Part shown: piece by piece, positions 31,759 to 40,781 of the stretch
Layout: each line of letters opens with the position of its first letter
How positions within the stretch are numbered: the first letter of the stretch is position 1
Assembly (NCBI RefSeq): GCF_001044235.1
Contig: NZ_JYNL01000069.1
Coordinates: forward strand, 129,295-193,294
From: Mycolicibacterium chlorophenolicum
Lineage (GTDB): Bacteria; Actinomycetota; Actinomycetes; Mycobacteriales; Mycobacteriaceae
DNA length: 64,000 bases
Direction: 5' to 3'
The notes under the pieces: generated by a model
Told to the model about the DNA's origin: nothing
Database searches by the model: none
Seen by the model: only the letters and a program-made list of their open reading frames with translations
Made by a program: the position numbers and the translations under genes

Positions 31759-33267
31759 TCAGAGATTGTTGTTCTTGGCGTACGTCGCGCCGGCGTCACC
31801 GCGCGCCAGGCGCGATTTCAGGCCGGTGGCCCACCACAGCGCCGCGACGGCGACGATGCCGAGGAACACCCACTTGTTGCTGGTGAACTGCGGGAGGAAG
31901 AGCAGGGCCACCGCGACGGCGAGGAACACCACGAGCGCCGTCACGTAGAGCGGAAGCCGGAACCGGCCGAGGTCGAAGGTGCCGGGCTCACCCTGCGGGA
32001 TGGTGCCGCGTCGGTAGCCGACGATCAGGCCGATGGTCTGCAGGATGTAGACGAAGAAGAACAGCAGCGACGCGATACCGATGATGTAGTTGAACGCCTT
32101 CTCGTTGACCAGCGCCGAGAGCAGCAGAACCGTTGACAGGCAGCCCAATCCGAGTACCGCGTACGTCGGCGCCTTGCTCTTCGGTGAGACGTGGCGCCAT
32201 ACGTGGGAGAACGGCAGCATGTTGTCGCGGGCCATCGAGTACGTCAGCCGGGTGGCCACCAGGATGTTGGCCAGCAGGCACGCCAGGATGTTCGTCAGCG
32301 CGACGGCCACCACGATCTTGGTGACGACGGGACCGGCCTGCTGGGTGATGATCTCCTCGATCGGGGCGGCCGAATTCGCCTCGACCGCAGCGGCATCCTT
32401 GATGGCCAGCACGTACACCACGTACATCAGGAACTCGATGACGATCGAGGTGATGAGCGCGTAGAACATGGTCTTCGGCACCACGCGGCGGGCGTTCTTC
32501 GTCTCCTCGGCGACGTCGGCCCCGGATTCGACGCCGATCAGACCGAAGAACGGTCCTAGCGCCGCGGCGAGCCACGCCAGCATGTAGGAGTCCTTGTCAC
32601 CGGACTGCCCGCCGGTGAACAGGGTCGAGATCGGCTGGTGGTTCTCCGGTGAGGAGAACGCGATGATCGCGATCAGTGCGGTGGCGCCGACGGTGATGAC
32701 CAGTTCGAGGCTGACGCCGATGTTGTTGACCATCGTCGCGAACCGCACGCCGTAGATGTTGATGAGCACACAGACGAACACCACCGCGATGGCGAGCAGG
32801 ATCTGCGCGCTCTGGCTCATGCTCCAGCCGAACAGCCCGCCCAGGTAGCCGGACAGGATGAAACCGACGCCTGTCATGCCGCAGACCCAGCCCAACAGCG
32901 CGATGACGCCGGTGAACCATGCCAGATTGGGGCCGTTGATCCGGCTGATCCACTGATAGGAGTAGCCGGCGAGGGGAAGCTTGGCCGTCAGATCGGCGGC
33001 GATGAACGTCCACAGGGCGAACACCGCGCCGGCCAGCAGCAGCGTCCACACGAACGGTGCGCCGGCGGTGAAGTAACCGGCGCCGAAGCCGGTGAACACT
33101 GCGGTGGTGGCGCTGATCGTCGCGAATCCGATCGCGAACGAGGCCAGCGTGCCGACCGAACGGTCCAGCTTCTGGGTGTAGCCCAGTTCGGCCAGGACCG
33201 CGTCCTCGGCGTTCGGCGCCGGGGCGGTCGATTCTGAATGAGTGGGTCGGATCACTGCGTCGGTCAT
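31759..33267 (-). CDS. APC-family amino acid/amine permease
   Basis: A 502-residue transporter with 12 predicted helices. The N-terminal FAIGFATISATTAVFTGFGAG, the conserved loop GADVAEETKNARRVVPKTM and RLTYSMARDNMLPFSHVW are APC superfamily segments, and the layout fits the eukaryote-type amino-acid/choline (ACT) subgroup that carries polyamines, GABA or related amines. ATG at 33267. It leads a two-gene unit with the (R)-amine transaminase. A LysR gene lies just upstream on the same strand, and a LysR-type box sits 92 bases before the start. Confidence 0.88.
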   Translation of the reverse strand: MTDAVIRPTHSESTAPAPNAEDAVLAELGYTQKLDRSVGTLASFAIGFATISATTAVFTGFGAGYFTAGAPFVWTLLLAGAVFALWTFIAADLTAKLPLAGYSYQWISRINGPNLAWFTGVIALLGWVCGMTGVGFILSGYLGGLFGWSMSQSAQILLAIAVVFVCVLINIYGVRFATMVNNIGVSLELVITVGATALIAIIAFSSPENHQPISTLFTGGQSGDKDSYMLAWLAAALGPFFGLIGVESGADVAEETKNARRVVPKTMFYALITSIVIEFLMYVVYVLAIKDAAAVEANSAAPIEEIITQQAGPVVTKIVVAVALTNILACLLANILVATRLTYSMARDNMLPFSHVWRHVSPKSKAPTYAVLGLGCLSTVLLLSALVNEKAFNYIIGIASLLFFFVYILQTIGLIVGYRRGTIPQGEPGTFDLGRFRLPLYVTALVVFLAVAVALLFLPQFTSNKWVFLGIVAVAALWWATGLKSRLARGDAGATYAKNNNL

Positions 33268-33358
33268 GGTCGCTCCAGGTCAAGCCGTGGGGATGAACAC
33301 CTGCAGACAGACAACCGCCATCTCGCCGACACCGGAAGTTCGATGTTTTGATCTAGTC

Positions 33359-33373
33359 ATAACCTGCGTTTAT
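33359..33373 (-). promoter_or_regulatory. candidate LysR-type box before the permease
   Basis: ATAACCTGCGTTTAT contains T-N11-A with ATAA/TTAT dyad arms. It lies between the LysR gene's stop and the permease start, where the adjacent regulator could act. Confidence 0.35.
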
Positions 33374-34278
33374 CACTGCCGCTCAGGCGACGGCTCGCCG
33401 CCGCTCCACTGCTCCTGCACGAGCCGGACCAGGGCATCGGCCTGCGGGGTCAGATTGCCGGGGTTCCAGGCCAGCGCGGTGTGGCTGGGCGGCCGGTCGC
33501 TGATCGGGACGTACGCGATGCCGGGCCGGTCGTAGAACCGGGCGACCGACGAGGTGGTGAAGCTGATGCCGAGCCCGCGGGCGATCGCGGTGGTCTCGGC
33601 CTCGTAGGTGGCCGCCACCGCGGCGATGGTCGGCGGCCGGTTGCCGCGCACGTCCATCGCCAGCCAGTAGTCGCGCCAGGTGCCCGCCGTCAGCGGCGCG
33701 CACACGATCGGATCGTCGAGCAGCTCGACGATCGAGACCTCGGGGCGCCCCGCGAGCCGGTGATCCCGGGGCAGGCAGGCCACCCACGACTCGGAGTCCA
33801 GGATCAGCATGCGGTGCTCGGGCAGGTCGACCGGCGGCCGGATGATCGCGACCTCGGTGGTGCCGTCGGCCAGGCCCGCCGTCGGGTCGGCGAAGTCGAA
33901 CTCGATCGGTTCCACGGTGACGTCGGGGTAGGCCGCCTCGAAGTGTCGCACCAGCCGGAACAGCAGGTCGGCGCCGGTGCCGATGAGGTAGCCGACGCGC
34001 AGCACCCCCAGCCGGGTGCCCGACAGCGTGACCAGGTTGTCGACCACCGCGTCCACCCCGGACAGGGCCTGCTGCACCTGCGGCAGCCAGGCGGCGCCGA
34101 GGTCGGTGAGCGCGACCTCGCGGGTGTTGCGCCGGAACAGCACGACACCGAAGTGGTGCTCGAGTTGTTTGATCGCGGTGGACAGCGCGGGCTGGGTGAT
34201 GAACAGCTTCTCGGCGGCGCGCCGGTAGTTGAGCTCCTGGCCGAGGACGGCGAAGTAGCGCAGTTGGCGCAACGTCAC
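33373..34278 (-). CDS. LysR-family transcriptional regulator
   Basis: A 301-residue LysR regulator: winged HTH at residues 1-60 (LRQLRYFAVLGQELNYRRAAEKL, LFITQPALSTAIKQLEHHFG), then a periplasmic-binding-protein-like effector domain (GVLRVGYLIG, TEVAIIRPP). GTG at 34278 gives the usual distance to the HTH. Placement immediately upstream of the permease-transaminase pair suggests it controls them; it is also divergent from dapD at 79 bases. Which set it regulates is not proved by sequence. Confidence 0.88.
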   Translation of the reverse strand: MTLRQLRYFAVLGQELNYRRAAEKLFITQPALSTAIKQLEHHFGVVLFRRNTREVALTDLGAAWLPQVQQALSGVDAVVDNLVTLSGTRLGVLRVGYLIGTGADLLFRLVRHFEAAYPDVTVEPIEFDFADPTAGLADGTTEVAIIRPPVDLPEHRMLILDSESWVACLPRDHRLAGRPEVSIVELLDDPIVCAPLTAGTWRDYWLAMDVRGNRPPTIAAVAATYEAETTAIARGLGISFTTSSVARFYDRPGIAYVPISDRPPSHTALAWNPGNLTPQADALVRLVQEQWSGGEPSPERQ

Positions 34279-34357
34279 GTCGGTGCTCGTGGTTCGCCTC
34301 CTGAGCTGGTCGGGACACCGTGAAGCGATGCTAGGCGCACCGGTAGCCTGAGACACC

Positions 34358-35305
34358 GTGACTTCTGCATCAGGTGTCGGCCTGGCGACGATCGCCGGCG
34401 ACGGATCGGTTCTCGACACGTGGTTCCCGGCTCCCGAACTGGGCGGCGACGGGGAGTCCCCCGGCACGGTGCGGCTGTCGGTCGTCGAGGTGCCCGCCGA
34501 GCTCGCGGAGCTCGCCGGCCGCGACGAGGACCGCGACGTCGAGACGGTCGTGGTGCGCACGGTGATCGCGTCGCTGAAGGACAAGGCCGTCGACGCCTAT
34601 GACGCGTACCTGCGGCTGCATCTGCTGTCACACCGGCTGGTGGCGCCGCACGGGCTGAACGCCGACGGCTTCTTCGGCGTGCTGACGAACGTGGCGTGGA
34701 CCAACTACGGGCCCTGTGCGATCGAGGGTTTCGAGACCGTGCGGGCGCGGTTGCGCCGGCGCGGCCAGGTCACCGTCTACGGCGTCGACAAGTTCCCCCG
34801 AATGGTCGACTACGTCCTGCCCTCGGGGGTGCGCATCGCCGACGCCGACCGGGTCCGGCTCGGCGCGCACCTGGCCGCCGGCACCACGGTGATGCACGAG
34901 GGCTTCGTGAACTACAACGCGGGCACGCTGGGCAGCTCGATGGTCGAGGGGCGCATCTCGGCCGGTGTCGTCGTCGACGACGGCTCCGATGTCGGGGGCG
35001 GCGCGTCGATCATGGGCACCCTGTCCGGCGGCGGCACGGAAGTGATCTCCGTCGGCAAGCGGTGCCTGCTGGGCGCCAACGCGGGCCTGGGGATCTCGTT
35101 GGGCGACGACTGCGTGATCGAGGCCGGCCTGTACGTCACCGCCGGCACGAAGGTGGTCACCGGCGACGGGCAGAGCGTGAAGGCCCGCGAACTCTCCGGC
35201 GCCAACAACCTGCTGTTCCGCCGCAATTCGCTGACCGGGGCGGTCGAGGTGGTCAAGCGCGACGGCACCGGTATCACGCTGAACGAGGCCCTGCACGCCA
35301 ACTGA
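34358..35305 (+). CDS. dapD: tetrahydrodipicolinate N-succinyltransferase DapD
   Basis: A 315-residue actinobacterial DapD (Rv1201c type). An N-terminal alpha/beta domain is followed by a left-handed beta-helix of hexapeptide repeats (about 175-280: VRLGAHLAAGTTVMHEG, FVNYNAGTLGSSMVEGR, VVVDDGSDVGGGASIMG). It uses succinyl-CoA to acylate tetrahydrodipicolinate on the route to meso-DAP. GTG start at 34358, with TAGCCT ending 8 bases upstream, so the mRNA is probably leaderless. Confidence 0.94.
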   Translation: MTSASGVGLATIAGDGSVLDTWFPAPELGGDGESPGTVRLSVVEVPAELAELAGRDEDRDVETVVVRTVIASLKDKAVDAYDAYLRLHLLSHRLVAPHGLNADGFFGVLTNVAWTNYGPCAIEGFETVRARLRRRGQVTVYGVDKFPRMVDYVLPSGVRIADADRVRLGAHLAAGTTVMHEGFVNYNAGTLGSSMVEGRISAGVVVDDGSDVGGGASIMGTLSGGGTEVISVGKRCLLGANAGLGISLGDDCVIEAGLYVTAGTKVVTGDGQSVKARELSGANNLLFRRNSLTGAVEVVKRDGTGITLNEALHAN

Positions 35306-35313
35306 ACAGCCCG

Positions 35314-36492
35314 TCATGCACGGTGGCGCGCCGCCCATGCGGCCAGCGCGTCGGGCGTCGTGACATGGTCGAGCGCCCGGATCACCGCACCGTGCAAGGG
35401 TCCGTCCTCGCCGTGCTGCGCGTCGAGCACCGGCGGCGGCGATTCCTTGCGGAACGCCATCAGGGCATCGCGGTAGGCGGCCTCGAATTCCTCGGCGGCA
35501 CAGGCCCGCAGCAGCGCCGCCGCACCCCCGAGCGTCACCACCTGCGGATCGTGCAGGTTCACCAGCGCCCCGGCGCCCCGGCCGAGCGAGGCCGCGACCT
35601 TCCGAAAAGCTCTGCGCGTCTTGACATCCCGACGGCCGAGCAGCCCGCGCAGATAGTCGACAGGGTCGGCGGGCTCGTCGACGCCGAGGTGACGCGCCAT
35701 CGCGCGGCCGTCCACGGTGAGGTCCCAGCAGCCGCGGGCACCGCAGGGGCAGATCAACGCCGGATCACCGAACGGGATGTGGCCGTACTCCCCCGCTGCG
35801 CCGTGCGCCCCGGACACCGGCTCGCCGTGCACCACCAGCACCCCACCGACCCCTTTGGCGACCATCAGGTGGAGCGCGGTCGTCGCGGCGCGCGCGGCCC
35901 CGGTGCGGGCCTCGGCGAGCCCGGCCAGCGTGGCGTCATTGCCGACCAGGACGGGAATGTCGGCGCGGCGAGGAATCTTCGCGGTCAGCACCGACAGGTC
36001 GACATCGCGGCGCCCGCGCGAGGTGAACTGCACCAGCCGGGCATCGCTGACCGTTCCCGCCACCGACACCGAGACGGCCGTGAGCCGGTTGGCATGGCGG
36101 CGGTAGACGGTGCCGATCGCGCCGGCCAGCCGGCCGAGCGCGTCGTCGAGGTCGCCAGGATAGTCGTGTCGGGCCACCACGTCGGGTCTGCCGTCGAGGC
36201 CGGCGAGCGCCAGCCGCCAGTCCGCGGCCCGCAACTCCGCCGCCAGCACGAGCGGTCCCTGGTCGTGGGCGCCGAGCACTGTCGTCGGCCGGCCCCGGCC
36301 CCGGGCCGGAGCGGGCGCCTCGTCGAGCAGCCGGGCAGCGCGCATCCGGGAGATCAGTTCACTGGCCCCGCCGCTGCCCATCCCGAGGTGCGCGGCCGCC
36401 GCGGCCCGGGTGACGCCCGGCTCGGCGCGCACGACCCCGAGAAGCTCGGCGGCACTGTGCCAGCGGAGCCGTCCCGACTGCGAAGAGGCCAT
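35314..36492 (-). CDS. ROK-family transcriptional repressor (NagC/XylR type)
   Basis: A 392-residue ROK regulator: an N-terminal winged helix (about 10-70, EPGVTRAAAAAHLGMG), then the ROK actin-like fold with LVGNDATLAGLAEA and GEYGHIPFG and the zinc motif CPCGARGCWD (C-x-C-x4-C). ROK repressors usually sense a sugar or sugar phosphate. It is divergent from an MFS exporter across 52 bases, so it probably controls it. ATG at 36492 (AAAGGA 11 bases upstream) was preferred over ATG at 36501. Confidence 0.87.
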   Translation of the reverse strand: MASSQSGRLRWHSAAELLGVVRAEPGVTRAAAAAHLGMGSGGASELISRMRAARLLDEAPAPARGRGRPTTVLGAHDQGPLVLAAELRAADWRLALAGLDGRPDVVARHDYPGDLDDALGRLAGAIGTVYRRHANRLTAVSVSVAGTVSDARLVQFTSRGRRDVDLSVLTAKIPRRADIPVLVGNDATLAGLAEARTGAARAATTALHLMVAKGVGGVLVVHGEPVSGAHGAAGEYGHIPFGDPALICPCGARGCWDLTVDGRAMARHLGVDEPADPVDYLRGLLGRRDVKTRRAFRKVAASLGRGAGALVNLHDPQVVTLGGAAALLRACAAEEFEAAYRDALMAFRKESPPPVLDAQHGEDGPLHGAVIRALDHVTTPDALAAWAARHRA

Positions 36493-36510
36493 GGCGCACA
36501 TAATCCTTTG

Positions 36511-36536
36511 GTTTAAACTCGGCCGTTGAGTATATT
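36511..36536. promoter_or_regulatory. ROK/MFS intergenic operator-like palindrome and -10
   Basis: A perfect GTTTAAAC palindrome (36511-36518) and a TATATT hexamer (36531-36536) lie between the divergent genes. TATATT ends 8 bases before the MFS GTG, so that mRNA has at most a tiny leader. The palindrome is a plausible ROK binding half. Confidence 0.4.
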
Positions 36537-36544
36537 CACACCGC

Positions 36545-37723
36545 GTGAGTGTGACCATCGATCAGGCCGCGACGCGCGGACTCCGCGACGCCCTGCCCGC
36601 CCTGCTCTCGCTGGCGCTGGCCTCGTGCCTGGCGGTGACCACGGAGATGCTCCCGGTGGGTCTGCTGCCCGACCTCGGCGCGGCGTTCGGGGTGTCGGAT
36701 GCCACGACCGGCCTGCTCGTCGGGCTGTACGCGGTGATGGTGGCCGTGTTCGCGGTGCCGCTGACGATGGTCACCTCGCGGTTCGCCCGCAAGCCGCTGC
36801 TGATGGCCACCGTGGCGGGGTACGCGGTGAGCAATGCCGCGGTCGCCCTGGCGCCGTCGTTCGCGGTCGTCGCGGCGGGCCGGACCGTCGGCGGTCTCAC
36901 CCACGCCCTGTTCTTCTCGCTGCTGATCGGGTACACGCCACGGCTGGTGTCGCGGGCCCTCGTCGGCCGGGCGCTCGCGATCGCGGGATGCGGCGTCTCG
37001 GCCGGCCTGGTGCTGGGCGTGCCGCTACTGACGTCGCTCGGCGCGGCGACCGGTTGGCGCACGCCGTTCGTGGTGCTCGCCGTCGCGGCCGTCGGCACCC
37101 TCGCGTGGATCGGTGCCGTGCTGCCGGCCGTGGCCAACACCAGCGAAACCGGAGCGCGCGAGCCGGGCCGTCGCGGCCGACTGGTGGCCGTGTCGGCGTC
37201 CAACATGCTCGTGTTCGTCGGCCATTTCACCGCCTACACCTTCATCAGCCTGCTGCTCATCGGCAGCGGCGTGGATGCGGCGTTCATCGGCCCGATCCTG
37301 CTCGGCTGCGGCGCCTGCGGGCTGGTCGGACTGTGGTACGCCGGCCGCGGCCTGGATCGCAATCCGCGTCGAACCACGCTGATCATCCTCTGCGCCACGA
37401 TGATCGCGGTGGCCGCGCTGGGTGTCGCGTGGCCGGTGATGGCCGGCGTGCTGGCCGCGACGGCGATCTGGTGCGGCGCGTTCGGCGGGGTGCCGTCGCT
37501 GTATCAGGCGTGCGCAGTACGCACCCACGCGGTGTCCCCCGAACGCGCGGGTGCCTGGGTCAACGCCACGTCGAACGTGGGAATCGCCGGTGGATCGGCG
37601 ATCGGCGCCGCGCTACTCGAGACCGCCGGCCTGGGCATGCTGCCCTGGGTCGCGATCGCGCTGATCGGCGTGGGTACCGCCGTCGTCGCATTGTCCCGCA
37701 ATGCCTTTCCGGCTCAGCCGTAG
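36545..37723 (+). CDS. MFS exporter (sugar-efflux/AraJ-like, DHA1 type)
   Basis: A 392-residue, 12-helix MFS transporter with the early TTEMLPVGLLPDLGAAF segment typical of the SotB/AraJ/YdhP drug and sugar efflux group, an antiporter-like GLVLGVPL motif in helix 5 and an RFARKPLL A-like loop. It is probably controlled by the divergent ROK repressor, which suggests sugar or glycoside export. GTG start at 36545. In the position of Rv1200-like transporters but not clearly the same gene. Confidence 0.83.
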   Translation: MSVTIDQAATRGLRDALPALLSLALASCLAVTTEMLPVGLLPDLGAAFGVSDATTGLLVGLYAVMVAVFAVPLTMVTSRFARKPLLMATVAGYAVSNAAVALAPSFAVVAAGRTVGGLTHALFFSLLIGYTPRLVSRALVGRALAIAGCGVSAGLVLGVPLLTSLGAATGWRTPFVVLAVAAVGTLAWIGAVLPAVANTSETGAREPGRRGRLVAVSASNMLVFVGHFTAYTFISLLLIGSGVDAAFIGPILLGCGACGLVGLWYAGRGLDRNPRRTTLIILCATMIAVAALGVAWPVMAGVLAATAIWCGAFGGVPSLYQACAVRTHAVSPERAGAWVNATSNVGIAGGSAIGAALLETAGLGMLPWVAIALIGVGTAVVALSRNAFPAQP

Positions 37724-37724
37724 A

Positions 37725-38336
37725 TCAGCCCGCGGCGTTGGGCCGCAGCGGCGGACAGTTGCCCTGCGCGTCGGCGGCGAGCTCGAAGTGCCAGATCTCG
37801 TTGGCGTAGATCTGGCACAGCCCGAACTGCCTGCCGTTGGCGATCAGCCACTGATCCGCCTCGGGCGGTCCGATGTCGATGGCCTGACCGGTGACGTGCC
37901 TGGACACCTCGGGGGTCGCGACGAACTGCGCGGCCGCCGCGACGCTGCCGTAGGTCCCCACCGCGTCGTCGAACAGCCTCTGCTGGAAGCCTTTCGAGCG
38001 CCAGCCCGAGGTGACGCGCAGCTCGATACCCGAAGCCTCGGCAGCCCGCGCGGCGTTCTGCACAGCGGTCAACAGTGCCGGATCGATCTGCGAGAGAATC
38101 GGATTCGTGACATCGAACGGTGAGAGTGTGGTGCCGTCGGGCAGCCAGCCGCCGGTGGTGTCGACGGCGGCCGGACCGATCGCGAGCTGGTCACCGGGCG
38201 GCGTTGCCGGCTCGGGCGGTGGCGGGGGCAGCACGATGCTGGTCTGCACGAGCATCACCTGAGGCGACTGGCCGCACGCGGTCAGCGTGACCGCCAGCGC
38301 TGCGCCGATCGCCGCGAGCGCGCGCACACAGCTCAC
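37725..38336 (-). CDS. lipoprotein D-alanyl-D-alanine carboxypeptidase (VanY/DacB type)
   Basis: A 203-residue exported peptidase. The signal peptide ends in a lipobox (VTLTAC, Cys21), so the protein should be lipid-anchored. The peptidase M15B domain has the SGWRS motif (with Arg), the zinc segment SRHVTGQAIDIG (H-x6-D) and the C-terminal NEIWHFE (E-x2-H). It would trim the terminal D-Ala from peptidoglycan stems. The GTG start overlaps the VOC gene's stop (GTGA), forming a set with VOC and fadD36. The stop is 2 bases from the convergent MFS stop. Confidence 0.87.
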   Translation of the reverse strand: MSCVRALAAIGAALAVTLTACGQSPQVMLVQTSIVLPPPPPEPATPPGDQLAIGPAAVDTTGGWLPDGTTLSPFDVTNPILSQIDPALLTAVQNAARAAEASGIELRVTSGWRSKGFQQRLFDDAVGTYGSVAAAAQFVATPEVSRHVTGQAIDIGPPEADQWLIANGRQFGLCQIYANEIWHFELAADAQGNCPPLRPNAAG

Positions 38337-38683
38337 TCGTCGCCCACCAGGATGCAGAACTCATTGCCCTCGGGGTCGGCGAGCACCACCCAGCTCTCGT
38401 CACCCTGGCCGATGTCGACCCGGCGCGCTCCGAGCTCGAGCATGCGGGCGACCTCGGCGTCCTGGTCGTCGGGGGTGAAGTCGAAGTGGATCCGGTTCTT
38501 CACCACCTTCTCGTCCGGCACGGCGAGGAAAAGCCAGTCGGGGCCGGCGCCCGCCGGGGCCCGCAGCGCGACGTCGCCGTCGTCGGTGTCCTCGGCCGGC
38601 CAGCCCAGCACCTGCGCCCACCAGGCCGCCAGCGCCTGCGTGTCGTGAGCGTCGATGCACACCTCGGAGAACCTCAGACCCAT
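38333..38683 (-). CDS. VOC (glyoxalase/bleomycin-resistance fold) protein
   Basis: A 116-residue single-domain VOC protein of the glyoxalase-like subtype: RFSEVCIDAHDTQALAAWWAQVLGW at the start, KNRIHFDFTP (metal-binding His), and DPEGNEFCIL at the end (Glu ligand). It overlaps fadD36 upstream and the VanY-like gene downstream, so all three are probably one transcript. Substrate unknown. Confidence 0.88.
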   Translation of the reverse strand: MGLRFSEVCIDAHDTQALAAWWAQVLGWPAEDTDDGDVALRAPAGAGPDWLFLAVPDEKVVKNRIHFDFTPDDQDAEVARMLELGARRVDIGQGDESWVVLADPEGNEFCILVGDE

Positions 38684-40089
38684 TGCAGCAGTTCCTTCTT
38701 CAAGACCTTCCCCATCGCGTTGCGTGGCAGGGCGTCCACGACGCGAACCTCACGCGGCCGCTTGTGCACCGAAAGCTGCTGTGCGACATGATCGATCAAC
38801 TCATCGGGGGCGGCATCGCCGACCACGAACGCGACGATCCGTTGCCCGAGATCGGCGTCGGGCGCCCCGATGACCGCGGCCTCGGCCACCCCGGCGTGGC
38901 CGAGGAGCACGGTCTCGATCTCGCCCGCACCGATCCGGAAGCCGCCACTCTTGATCAGATCCACCGACGCGCGGCCCACGATGCGGTGCATCCCGCCCGC
39001 GTCGATCACCGCGACATCGCCGGTGTGGTACCAGCCGTCGGCGTCCAGCACCTCGGCGGTGGCGTCGGGGCGATTCAGATAGCCGTCGAACAACGTCGGG
39101 CTCTGCAGGTGCAGCGCCCCGATGCTCTCGCCGTCGTGCGGCACGGCGGTGCCGTCCTCGGCGACCAGCCGGGTGGTGACCCCCTCGAGCGGCAGCCCGA
39201 CCCAGCCGGGACGGCGCTCCCCGGCGGCCAGGGTGCTCAACGTGATCAGCGCTTCGGTACTGCCGTACCGTTCCACCGGTTGGTGCCCGCTGAGCGCGGC
39301 CAGCCCGTCGAACACCGGCACGGGCAGCGGCGCACTGCCGGAGACCAACAGCCGGGCCGGCGCCAGCGCGCGGGCGGCGTCGCCGTCGGCGACGATCCGC
39401 GACCAGACGGTGGGCACGCCGAACACCAGTGACCCGCCTTCGGAGACTGCCTGGGCGTAGTTCTCCGGTGTGGGCTTGCCGGTGTAGACGAAGCGGTTGC
39501 CGATGCGCAGCGATCCGAGCAGGCCCAACACCAGGCCGTGCACGTGGTACAGCGGTAGCCCATGGACGAGGGTGTCCTCGGCCGTCCACTGCCAGGCCGC
39601 GGCGAGCATGTCGAGGTCGGCGGCGATCGCCCGGCGGCTGAGCAGCACGCCCTTGGGCAGGCCGGTGGTGCCGGAGGTGTAGACGATCAGTGCGGTGGCG
39701 TCCGGTGGCGGTTCGGCGTAGCGGTGCCAGGACCGGGCGTGCAGCCGCACCGGAATGTGCGGCAGGCCGTCGGTGTCGTCGGGTCGTTCGCCCAGCCACG
39801 CCTGGGCGCCAGAGTCGGTGAGGATGTGCCGGCGCTCGGCGGCGCCCACGTCGGCGGGCACGGGGACGACGGGCACCCCGGCGATCAGGCAGCCGACGAC
39901 GGCCAGCACCGTGGCCGGTGTCGGGCGGGCCAGCACGGCGACCGTGGCGGCGCCGCCCACCCGTTCGGCGACCGAGGTGGCCGCGCCCACCAGATCGCTG
40001 CGACTGAGCGTCACGCCGTCGATGCGCACGGCGTCGTCGATGTCGGCGCCCGCGGCGACGGCCGCGGGGTTCAGGGAGGCCAGCAGCAC
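38674..40089 (-). CDS. fadD36: acyl-CoA synthetase FadD36 (malonyl-CoA synthetase-like)
   Basis: A 471-residue ANL enzyme, short for the family. The P-loop IVYTSGTTGLPKGVLLSRR, HGLPLYHVHGL, YGSTEALITLS (A5), YHTGDVAVID and KSGGFRIGAGEIE appear in order, ending in NAMGKVLKK with the C-terminal catalytic Lys. The M. tuberculosis counterpart Rv1193 resembles malonyl/methylmalonyl-CoA synthetases. GTG at 40089 (VLLASLNPAAV) fits that protein; the longer open frame upstream crosses the Nudix gene. It overlaps the VOC gene by 10 bases. Confidence 0.9.
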   Translation of the reverse strand: MLLASLNPAAVAAGADIDDAVRIDGVTLSRSDLVGAATSVAERVGGAATVAVLARPTPATVLAVVGCLIAGVPVVPVPADVGAAERRHILTDSGAQAWLGERPDDTDGLPHIPVRLHARSWHRYAEPPPDATALIVYTSGTTGLPKGVLLSRRAIAADLDMLAAAWQWTAEDTLVHGLPLYHVHGLVLGLLGSLRIGNRFVYTGKPTPENYAQAVSEGGSLVFGVPTVWSRIVADGDAARALAPARLLVSGSAPLPVPVFDGLAALSGHQPVERYGSTEALITLSTLAAGERRPGWVGLPLEGVTTRLVAEDGTAVPHDGESIGALHLQSPTLFDGYLNRPDATAEVLDADGWYHTGDVAVIDAGGMHRIVGRASVDLIKSGGFRIGAGEIETVLLGHAGVAEAAVIGAPDADLGQRIVAFVVGDAAPDELIDHVAQQLSVHKRPREVRVVDALPRNAMGKVLKKELLQWV

Positions 40090-40097
40090 GAGAACTG

Positions 40098-40118
40098 AGG
40101 CTACCCGCCGGTCATACT
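40098..40118. promoter_or_regulatory. divergent promoters of fadD36 and the Nudix gene
   Basis: TAGCCT on the minus strand (40103-40098) ends 8 bases before the fadD36 GTG. CATACT on the plus strand (40113-40118) ends 6 bases before the Nudix ATG. Both mRNAs would be leaderless or nearly so. Confidence 0.4.
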
Positions 40119-40124
40119 GATGCG

Positions 40125-40661
40125 ATGGATTCGATCCGGGCGCTCGCCTCCCGCCAGGTGTACCAGAACAACTGGTTGACGATCCGTGAGGACGACATCC
40201 GCAGGCCCGACGGCAGCAGCGGCATCTACGCGGTGGTCGACAAGCCGACGTACGCGCTGGTGATCCCCCGTGACGGGGACCGCTTCCATCTGGTGGAGCA
40301 GTTCCGCTATCCGCTGGGGTTGCGGCGCTGGGAGTTTCCGCAGGGCACCGCGCCCGACCGCGCCGATCTCGAGCCGGCCGCCCTGGCGGCCCGCGAACTG
40401 CGCGAGGAGACCGGGCTGACCGCCGCATCGCTGGTCGAACTCGGCATGCTCGACGTCGCGCCCGGGATGAGCAGCCAACGAGGTCGGGTGTTCCTGGCCA
40501 CCGGGATCATCGAGGGGCCGCACGACCGCGAACACGAAGAGCAGGACATGCGCAGCGCGTGGTTCGAGCGCGCCGAGATCGAACAGATGATGCGCGACGG
40601 CGTGATCACCGACGCGCAGTCGATGGCCGCCTGGACGCTGCTGCTGCTCGCGGGACACTGA
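40125..40661 (+). CDS. Nudix hydrolase, ADP-ribose pyrophosphatase-like
   Basis: A 178-residue Nudix enzyme with an intact Nudix box, G-x5-E-x7-REUxEExGU, read as GTAPDRADLEPAALAARELREETGL spread over residues about 74-98. VVDKPTYALVIPRDGDRFHLVEQFRYP upstream is typical of the ADP-ribose/nucleotide-sugar group. It would split a nucleoside diphosphate linked to another group, with Mg2+. ATG at 40125; no ribosome site, so it is probably leaderless. Divergent from fadD36. Confidence 0.88.
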   Translation: MDSIRALASRQVYQNNWLTIREDDIRRPDGSSGIYAVVDKPTYALVIPRDGDRFHLVEQFRYPLGLRRWEFPQGTAPDRADLEPAALAARELREETGLTAASLVELGMLDVAPGMSSQRGRVFLATGIIEGPHDREHEEQDMRSAWFERAEIEQMMRDGVITDAQSMAAWTLLLLAGH

Positions 40662-40781
40662 CGCGCGCCGACGAGACCAACCCGTGACGCAACCGTGCCC
40701 GTGGGTGTCGTGTCGGTGGGGCACCGCGGCGGCGCGGGCGGATACGTTGCAGAGGTCACTGGAGAACCATTGCGAGGGACC

